Below, one piece after another: positions 1-4,976 of a DNA stretch of 6,161 nt (positions are counted from its first letter, which is position 1; every line of letters begins with the position of its first letter). Origin of the DNA: Acidobacteriota bacterium. Lineage in GTDB: Bacteria > Acidobacteriota > Terriglobia > Terriglobales > Acidobacteriaceae. A model generated the notes under the pieces. The model was not told where the DNA came from. It searched no databases and saw only the letters and a program-made list of their open reading frames with translations. Location: assembly GCA_021810815.1 (NCBI GenBank), contig JAJZHR010000156.1:1-6161 (forward strand), given 5' to 3'. A program made the translations under genes and the position numbers.

Positions 1-1319
1 GCCACGCCACCACCGGCAATATCGTTGTCAACGTCGGCGGCGCAGCTTCGAACGGTGTTCCCTTCACCGTTACGCCAACCACGATTGTCTTTGTCGCGAC
101 CAATGGCTCAGACAATAATTCTGGCACCTTCGCGGCGCCGTTCAAGACCTGGCGCGCTGCCTTCAACAGCATTACCTCTTGGGACAATTCCTCTCCCAAG
201 CAGAACGCAGTCATCTATCTGGAGCCGGGCGTGGATGCCGCAACAGACGATGGCCGTGGCTACCGCGCCGCGATGTCCACCGACATTGGCGGAACCTCTC
301 CCATCAAACAGATTTCAATTGTTGGCTACCCCGGAGGAACTGCAACCGTCGGCAGCAATCAAGTTGAGAACGGCATCCACGGATGGGCCAAGTACCTCAC
401 CATCGCCAATCTCACCATCACCGGAGTCAATTCCGCCATCGATGCAGAGAGCGGCGACATCCGCATCATCAACAACGACCTCTCCTGCCCTGAGCCGCCA
501 GCCGGCCTTGGGGGAACGGCTTGCGTCCTTGGTGAAACAGGAAATGCTGCCGACACCTGGGTGTTCCAGGGAAACAGGGTCCACGACACTGGCGGAAATG
601 TAGACAAAACCTATCATGCTGTCTATTTCTCCACCAATGCCAATCACGTTGAGGCGGGATGGAACAACATTGGAGAGAACTTCAAGGGCTACTGCCGCAG
701 CATCCTGTTCCATTCCACTGGTGGCTCCAATCTTTACGATCTGCACGTCCACGACAACGTGATCACCGGAGGCTACTGCGATGCCATCGGCTTCGGCTCC
801 GTCAACCCGTCGCAAGGCGTCGTTGAGGCGTACAACAACGTCATCTTCCACGTCGCCCTCGCTTCCAGCCCCTACGGTGTAGCCAACGAAGCCGGCATCG
901 CCATTAATTCCGATCCTTCCGGCAGCACCAGCGGCACCGTGCAAATCTACAACAACACCGTCGTCGATGCTGGCAGCTACACACTGGACAACCAGAACGG
1001 CTGCTTCGGAATCGTCTACCAGGGCGCAGGCATGGCCCTCACCAACAACATCTGCGACCAACCCTCCAGCAGCCAGCCCTACATCGAGCCAGGCAGCCAG
1101 AATGTCACAGCCTCCCACAACCTCTGGTACGGCGCGGGCGCAGCACCCTCGATGGATTCTTCGTCCATCGTGGCCGCACCGGGCTTCTCCTCCACCGGCG
1201 ACTACTCGCTCCTGTCCACCTCGCCTGCTATTGGCAAGGGTACTTCGACAAAAACCTCTCTGCGCGACATCGTAGGCACTCCGCGGCCCAATCCACCGGC
1301 CATCGGCGCATACCAATAA
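1..1319 (+). CDS. Secreted IPT/TIG and right-handed beta-helix protein, 5'-partial
   Basis: The reading frame is open from the window edge (first full codon at 3) to TAA at 1317-1319, giving 438 visible residues; the true start is upstream. Residues 1-25 (for example GNIVVNVGGAASNGVPFTV) look like the last strands of an IPT/TIG Ig-like domain. From about residue 28, IVFVATNGSDNNSGTFAAPF matches the usual entry into DUF1565/pectate-lyase-like beta-helices. The body has short beta-coil repeats rich in Asn and Gly (IRIINNDL, WVFQGNRVHD, LHVHDNVITGG, VEAYNNVIF, VQIYNNTVVD, MALTNNICD). The end (SPAIGKGT, then RDIVGTPRP, then AIGAYQ) is the usual beta-helix closing segment of choice-of-anchor-Q-like proteins. 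No transmembrane anchor or catalytic site is recognisable. Known family members are extracellular polysaccharide-binding or -cleaving proteins or adhesins; which applies here is unknown. The ATG at 231 lies inside the fold and is not the start. Confidence 0.85.
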   Translation, partial: HATTGNIVVNVGGAASNGVPFTVTPTTIVFVATNGSDNNSGTFAAPFKTWRAAFNSITSWDNSSPKQNAVIYLEPGVDAATDDGRGYRAAMSTDIGGTSPIKQISIVGYPGGTATVGSNQVENGIHGWAKYLTIANLTITGVNSAIDAESGDIRIINNDLSCPEPPAGLGGTACVLGETGNAADTWVFQGNRVHDTGGNVDKTYHAVYFSTNANHVEAGWNNIGENFKGYCRSILFHSTGGSNLYDLHVHDNVITGGYCDAIGFGSVNPSQGVVEAYNNVIFHVALASSPYGVANEAGIAINSDPSGSTSGTVQIYNNTVVDAGSYTLDNQNGCFGIVYQGAGMALTNNICDQPSSSQPYIEPGSQNVTASHNLWYGAGAAPSMDSSSIVAAPGFSSTGDYSLLSTSPAIGKGTSTKTSLRDIVGTPRPNPPAIGAYQ

Positions 1320-1338
1320 CGCAGGGCACCCAGATAAA

Positions 1339-1368
1339 GAAAGGGGCCGCCAACCAGCGGCCCCTTTC
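1339..1368. terminator. Bidirectional intrinsic terminator between convergent genes
   Basis: A perfect 12-bp stem, GAAAGGGGCCGC (1339-1350) with GCGGCCCCTTTC (1357-1368), closes a 6-base loop CAACCA. It lies 20 bases after the stop of the beta-helix gene and 134 bases beyond the stop of the oppositely oriented GGDEF-EAL gene. Read on the minus strand, the stem is followed by TTTATCT, making a U-rich tail with the stem's own CTTTC. On the plus strand the only T-run is inside the stem. It should therefore work best for the minus-strand transcript and more weakly for the plus-strand one. Confidence 0.8.
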
Positions 1369-1406
1369 GCAATGCTGCAGGGAGTGGTGATGCCTTAAGA
1401 TTCTGG

Positions 1407-1431
1407 GCACGTCGTCGGTGTGCTGACGTGC
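1407..1431. repeat. Inverted repeat in the convergent intergenic region
   Basis: GCACGTC (1407-1413) and GACGTGC (1425-1431) are perfect 7-base inverted repeats separated by 11 bases. They sit between the stop of the GGDEF-EAL gene (1502) and the strong terminator. No T-run follows on either strand, so this is at most a 3'-UTR hairpin of the minus-strand transcript. It may be chance. Nothing else was recognised between 1369 and 1501. Confidence 0.35.
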
Positions 1432-1501
1432 GGCTGCCTGCTAACTGGCTGGCCATCTACTTTCCATTCCGCTTGACACCTCAGCTTCTAAAGTATTTTC
1501 G

Positions 1502-3703
1502 CTAATACCTGTTCCTTGAGGTGGCGTTCGCTGTCTGGCTCAAGATCTCTCCGACGCGGAGTTCGGCGATGGAGCGGACTGCATTTTCGAACTCTGCCAT
1601 AGGGACAGGCCTTGCGAAGTAATAACCCTGCGCCTGATCGCAGCGGCGGTGGTGAAGGAAGGCGAACTGCTCGATGTTTTCAACGCCTTCGGCGACAACT
1701 TTGATCCCGAGCCCCTGGGCCATGGCGATGATGGCGCTTACGATGGCGCCAGCCTTGGGGTCCCGCGCGGCGCGATCGACGAAACTCCGATCGATCTTCA
1801 GGCGGTCGACGTTGTACTGCAAAATATAGGAGAAGCTGGAAAATCCCGTGCCGAAGTCGTCGATCGCGATCCGGATGCCGAGTTTGCGCAGTTGTTGCAA
1901 TGTCTCGATATTGGAAGCCGAGTTGATCATCAGGGTATGTTCTGTGATCTCGATCTCCAGGCAGCCTGGCTCGAGGCCGGATTCCGCGAGCGCGCTTTGG
2001 ACGAGAGCAGACAGGTTCTTCTGCCGGAACTGGCGCGGAGACAGGTTGATCGCGATGCTGATCTGCCTGCCGCATTGCTCCTGCATCTGCTTGCCTTCCA
2101 TGCAGACAGTGCGCAAGGCCCACTCGCCTATGGGAACAATCAGGCCGGTGGTCTCGGCCAGGGGGATGAACAGATCCGGTGAGACGCTGCCGCGCCGGGC
2201 GTTTTCCCAGCGAAGAAGTGCCTCCATGCCGATGATCTCGCCGGTGCTGCAGCAGATCTGGGGCTGGTAGTGCAGGCATAACTCATTCCGCGCCAAGGCG
2301 TGCCGCAGGTCATCCTCCAGCGCAAGCTCTCCGCTGCTCTCCTCAAGCATGCTCTCTGTGAAGATGTGCAGGCCATTGCGGCCGCCGTCCTTCACCACGT
2401 ACATGGCGGCGTCGGCGTTCTTGAGCAGGTGCTCTGCTTCCAGGCCGCAATCCGGGTAGATGCAGATGCCAACGCTGACCGTGATGTGCACCTCGCGGTT
2501 GCCGATCTGGGTCGGCGTGGCTGCTCTTTCGACGATCTGCATGCCGCAGCGCTTCACGTCAGCCAGGCTCTTGAAGTCCGTCATCACAATGACGAATTCA
2601 TCTCCGCCCATGCGAGCGACGGTGTCTGTCTCGCGCACCGACGAAAGCAGCTTGCTGCCCACGGCGGTGAGCAGAGCGTCGCCGTCGGCGTGGCCGAGAG
2701 AGTCGTTGATGCGTTTGAAATGGTCAATGTCGAGCATGAAGACTGCGACCTTCTGGCCTTGACGCTGCGCGCGAAGGATGGCCTGCTGCAGACGGTCCAT
2801 CAGCAGCGTGCGGTTGGCCAGTCCGGTGAGCTGGTCGTAGTGGGCCAGATGGCTTGCATGGTCGGTCAGCCTCTTGCGCTCGGTCACATCGCGACTGGTG
2901 ATGGCGATGCCGTCGCCAAGCTTGACCACCTGGATGTTGATCCAGGTCGCTTGGATCATGTCGTCATCGATGAAGACCTCGCCGGTGAACGGCACACCCG
3001 TGCGGACGATCTCTCGATAGATCTCAATCAGCCCCGAGGAGACCATGAAGGGACGGACCTCTGTGAGGATTTTCCCAAGCAGCTTTTCGCGACTCGTGTT
3101 CAGGCGGCGCTCCGCATTGGCGTTCAGATACTTGAATCGGAAATCGACGATTGTGCCGGAGGAGTCGGGAACTCCATCGAAGATGTAGAAGTCGTCCAGG
3201 CTGCTCTCTGCCGCCGCTACAAACTGGTTGTGCTCCTTCTGCGCGAGGGCGGCGCCTTCCATCATGGCGCGCAGGCGCGGAAAGAACACGGCTGCGCCAA
3301 TGGCAACCGCGATCGAACTGAGCGCCTGGATCAACGACAGCCTGGGCGTGAGCCAGCGCAGTTGCGGCCACAGAACGGCGTAGCCAATAGAGCGCTCCAC
3401 CGCGAAAACGAGGATGAAGAGAAAGGCAAGGTAGCTGGTGGGGCCGAATGGAAGCTTGTTGCGCAAGGAGTATGCGACGCGACCCATGAGAACCACGCAC
3501 GCAAGGCAGGCGAGCCACGCAGCCAGGTCGGCGAACAACCCGAAATGCGCATCGCCCCGAGCGATAGCATTCCAGAAGCCGTGATGGAAAATTGCAATCG
3601 ACTGGCTGAGAGGACGTGTGAGCAGGATAAGCGCAGTTGGAGCAAGCAGAATACAGAAAAGCATCACCCGCGCTCTTTGTGAAGTCGGGTAGATACTTTT
3701 CAC
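1502..3703 (-). CDS. Membrane PAS-GGDEF-EAL cyclic-di-GMP cyclase/phosphodiesterase
   Basis: Complete, 733 residues, inner membrane. Hydrophobic segments at about 13-30, 55-77, 90-113 and 122-142 form the membrane part. A PAS domain follows (about 155-275, ending TSRDVTERK). The GGDEF domain (about 280-448) has GGDEF at 366-370, the metal-site Asp325 in LDIDHFK, and an RxxD inhibitory site RETD at 357-360. It should make cyclic-di-GMP from two GTP with product inhibition. The EAL domain (about 455-715) keeps Glu494 of EALLRW, Asn553 in NLSPRQF, ITEHT, IDDFGTGFSS with Asp615/Asp616, Lys636 in LKIDRS and Glu672 in VVAEGVE, so cyclic-di-GMP hydrolysis is also expected. The start is GTG at 3703-3701, chosen because GGAG lies 6 bases upstream; the next in-frame ATG (residue 14) would cut into the first membrane helix. 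The net direction of activity cannot be read from the sequence. The membrane module resembles a degenerate ethylene-receptor sensor (see findings). The stop is TAG at 1504-1502. Confidence 0.95.
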   Translation of the reverse strand: MKSIYPTSQRARVMLFCILLAPTALILLTRPLSQSIAIFHHGFWNAIARGDAHFGLFADLAAWLACLACVVLMGRVAYSLRNKLPFGPTSYLAFLFILVFAVERSIGYAVLWPQLRWLTPRLSLIQALSSIAVAIGAAVFFPRLRAMMEGAALAQKEHNQFVAAAESSLDDFYIFDGVPDSSGTIVDFRFKYLNANAERRLNTSREKLLGKILTEVRPFMVSSGLIEIYREIVRTGVPFTGEVFIDDDMIQATWINIQVVKLGDGIAITSRDVTERKRLTDHASHLAHYDQLTGLANRTLLMDRLQQAILRAQRQGQKVAVFMLDIDHFKRINDSLGHADGDALLTAVGSKLLSSVRETDTVARMGGDEFVIVMTDFKSLADVKRCGMQIVERAATPTQIGNREVHITVSVGICIYPDCGLEAEHLLKNADAAMYVVKDGGRNGLHIFTESMLEESSGELALEDDLRHALARNELCLHYQPQICCSTGEIIGMEALLRWENARRGSVSPDLFIPLAETTGLIVPIGEWALRTVCMEGKQMQEQCGRQISIAINLSPRQFRQKNLSALVQSALAESGLEPGCLEIEITEHTLMINSASNIETLQQLRKLGIRIAIDDFGTGFSSFSYILQYNVDRLKIDRSFVDRAARDPKAGAIVSAIIAMAQGLGIKVVAEGVENIEQFAFLHHRRCDQAQGYYFARPVPMAEFENAVRSIAELRVGEILSQTANATSRNRY

Positions 3704-3709
3704 CTGAGG

Positions 3710-3713
3710 CTCC
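3710..3713 (-). promoter_or_regulatory. Shine-Dalgarno GGAG for the GGDEF-EAL gene
   Basis: On the minus strand, GGAG is followed by CCTCAG and then GTG, a 6-base spacing. It supports the GTG start at 3703 over the ATG at codon 14. Confidence 0.65.
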
Positions 3714-3742
3714 AGGCCGTCATCCAGCCGCAGAAATTCAGC

Positions 3743-3796
3743 TCTGCCAAAGAGCGCGGCAGATATTGAATTCGCAGCAGACCTTGAATCTGCTGC
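3743..3796. repeat. Two inverted repeats sharing GCAGA/TCTGC, upstream of the GGDEF-EAL gene
   Basis: The first repeat is TCTGCC (3743-3748) with GGCAGA (3758-3763), loop 9. The second is GCAGCAGA (3774-3781) with TCTGCTGC (3789-3796), perfect over 8 bases, loop 7. Both contain the same GCAGA/TCTGC core, and a further GCAGA occurs at 3730-3734. The pair lies about 40-95 bases upstream of the GTG start, where leader-RNA hairpins or operator half-sites would lie. No convincing -35/-10 pair was recognised between 3704 and 3907, so the promoter position and the role of the repeats are unknown. Confidence 0.4.
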
Positions 3797-3907
3797 AATA
3801 CGCCAGGAATTTGTAGAAGAAGATAAGGGATTCGCACTGTGGTTTTGGGCGAAGGAGGCCCGGAGCCGAGAAGCAGATCTCGTTTCGCGCCAGTCAGGTC
3901 GCCTGCG

Positions 3908-4285
3908 CTATCCCGATTTAGTGTGCGATGTTGCACTTGCCCAGCATCGATAGGCATAAGTTCCCTGGAACCATGAGAAATATCCATGGTCAATGCCTGT
4001 GTTGTCAATTCCGCCCCGCTGCTTGTTGGAAGAGTATCCCAATAAAAATAACTGGTTGCCTCCATCTCGGACTGTCATCCACCGAACAATATTTGATTGG
4101 ATGAAATAGTGTGGAAGGGAATGCGGTTCGTCCAGTGCCCGAGCATGGGCAGCGATGCTGACGATCGCATACAGCAACCCGCGTTCCGCTCCAGAATCGA
4201 AGGTCGCTGTCTTGCCTGCTCTGCTCGCGAACGAAACAGCGTCGGCCAACGCTCGCAGGGCAGTGCTGTTCCCCGCCATCATCAC
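3908..4285 (-). CDS. Hypothetical protein, 125 residues, unrecognised
   Basis: A 125-codon frame runs from GTG at 4285 (followed at once by two ATG codons, at 4282 and 4279, either of which could be the real start) to TAG at 3908. The first half has GC-rich third positions typical of coding DNA here and a protein-like sequence, starting AGNSTALRALADAVSFA and containing LLYAIVSIAAHARALDEP. The opening vaguely recalls small GN-x-x-LRxL proteins, but I cannot name a family. From about residue 70 the codons become AT-richer and the protein less regular (YSSNKQRGGIDNTG), so the tail may be degraded or recently acquired. No signal peptide, membrane helix or clear Shine-Dalgarno is visible. It starts 61 bases after the regulator gene ends on the same strand and ends 204 bases before the GGDEF-EAL start. 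It could be a real small gene, a decayed remnant or an accidental frame. Confidence 0.4.
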   Translation of the reverse strand: MMMAGNSTALRALADAVSFASRAGKTATFDSGAERGLLYAIVSIAAHARALDEPHSLPHYFIQSNIVRWMTVRDGGNQLFLLGYSSNKQRGGIDNTGIDHGYFSWFQGTYAYRCWASATSHTKSG

Positions 4286-4292
4286 ATGAAAT

Positions 4293-4321
4293 GCAGCGGG
4301 CTTTGAGCCCCTGGGGCCTGC
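4293..4321. repeat. Alternative small hairpins after the response regulator gene
   Basis: GGGCT (4298-4302) pairs with AGCCC (4306-4310) over a 3-base loop. GCCC (4307-4310) could instead pair with GGGC (4314-4317), and GCAG (4293-4296) with CTGC (4318-4321) can close an outer stem. The element begins 26 bases past the regulator stop on the minus strand. It lacks a U-tract, so it is at best a weak terminator or a 3'-end stabilising structure for the kinase-regulator transcript. Confidence 0.25.
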
Positions 4322-4346
4322 ATGTGTACTCGATCAGACAAGCGCG

Positions 4347-4976
4347 CTACAGATGCAGGATGCCGCGTTGCAGCGCGATCACCACGGCCTGGGTCCGGTC
4401 GCTCGCTCCCAGCTTCATCAGCATCACACTCACGTGCGACTTCACCGTTGTCTCGCACACGTTGAGCGCCACTCCGATCTCCTTGTTGCTCTTCCCGGCG
4501 ATCAGCAGCGAGAGAACTTCCTTCTCCCTTGGGGTCAGTTGCGCGCCCACAGGGCGCGAGGCCAGCGCGTTGGCCATCGGCGTGGGAACGAACCCCTCCC
4601 CCGCGTGGACGCGCCGCAGCGCCTTGATCAGGTCCTCATGCGGCATCCCCTTGATGAGATAGCCCTGCGCCCCGCTCTTCAGCGCCTGATGGATGTCCTC
4701 GTCCCCCTCGTAGGTGGTCAGGACCACGAAGCGCGCCTTTGGAGAGATGGCGCGGATGGAGCGGATCGCATCCACGCCGCTCATGCCGGGCAGTCGCAGA
4801 TCCATCAATGTGACGTCGGGCTGATGCTCGCGGAAGAGTGGAATCGCCTCTTCCCCGCTGCCTGCCTGCGCGACCACGGTCATGTCGGAGCGAGCGCTGA
4901 TGATGGCGTGGATGCCGACGCGCACAATGGGGTGGTCGTCGACGATAAGGACGCGTATGGCCTCATTTTGCTTCAT
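4347..4976 (-). CDS. NarL/FixJ-family response regulator (REC-LuxR HTH)
   Basis: A cytoplasmic transcription factor of 209 residues, the usual length for this family. The receiver domain (about 7-125) has the acidic pair Asp13-Asp14 in VLIVDDHPIVR, phosphoacceptor Asp59 in LMDLRLPGMSG, Thr87 and Lys109 of LIKG, all canonical. The C-terminal LuxR-type helix-turn-helix (about 147-209) begins LTPREKEVLSLLIAGKSNKE and contains CETTVKSHVSVMLMKLG. The start ATG at 4976-4974 overlaps the kinase stop TGA as ATGA and has TAGAGG 7 bases upstream. An in-frame ATG at 5015 would add 13 residues but would lie 43 bases inside the kinase gene, so I consider it less likely. The partner is almost certainly the kinase encoded just upstream. 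Phosphorylation at Asp59 should promote dimerisation and DNA binding. The target genes are not visible. Confidence 0.95.
   Translation of the reverse strand: MKQNEAIRVLIVDDHPIVRVGIHAIISARSDMTVVAQAGSGEEAIPLFREHQPDVTLMDLRLPGMSGVDAIRSIRAISPKARFVVLTTYEGDEDIHQALKSGAQGYLIKGMPHEDLIKALRRVHAGEGFVPTPMANALASRPVGAQLTPREKEVLSLLIAGKSNKEIGVALNVCETTVKSHVSVMLMKLGASDRTQAVVIALQRGILHL

Noticed and set aside
25..603. 192-codon plus-strand frame at the left edge
   Set aside because: It is out of frame with the beta-helix gene, which has clear repeats; the product is Ser/Pro-rich low-complexity sequence typical of a frame-shifted reading.
315..1316. 333-codon open frame on the minus strand
   Set aside because: It is antisense to the beta-helix gene. 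The product is a Gly/Val/Asp-rich shadow with no domain.
231..1319. ATG at 231 as the start of the beta-helix protein
   Set aside because: The frame is open to the window edge, and the residues before it (IPT/TIG end and beta-helix entry) belong to the same protein. The start is outside the window.
2300..3682. 460-codon open frame on the plus strand
   Set aside because: It is antisense to the GGDEF-EAL gene, whose domains are unmistakable. The product is His/Asp/Val-rich without any recognisable domain, as expected of a GC-rich shadow frame.
3704..3907. Sigma-70 or sigma-54 promoter in front of the GGDEF-EAL gene
   Set aside because: TTGCAG on the minus strand near 3800 has no good -10 at proper spacing, and TGGC with TGC nearby has the wrong spacing for sigma-54. 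No promoter is called.
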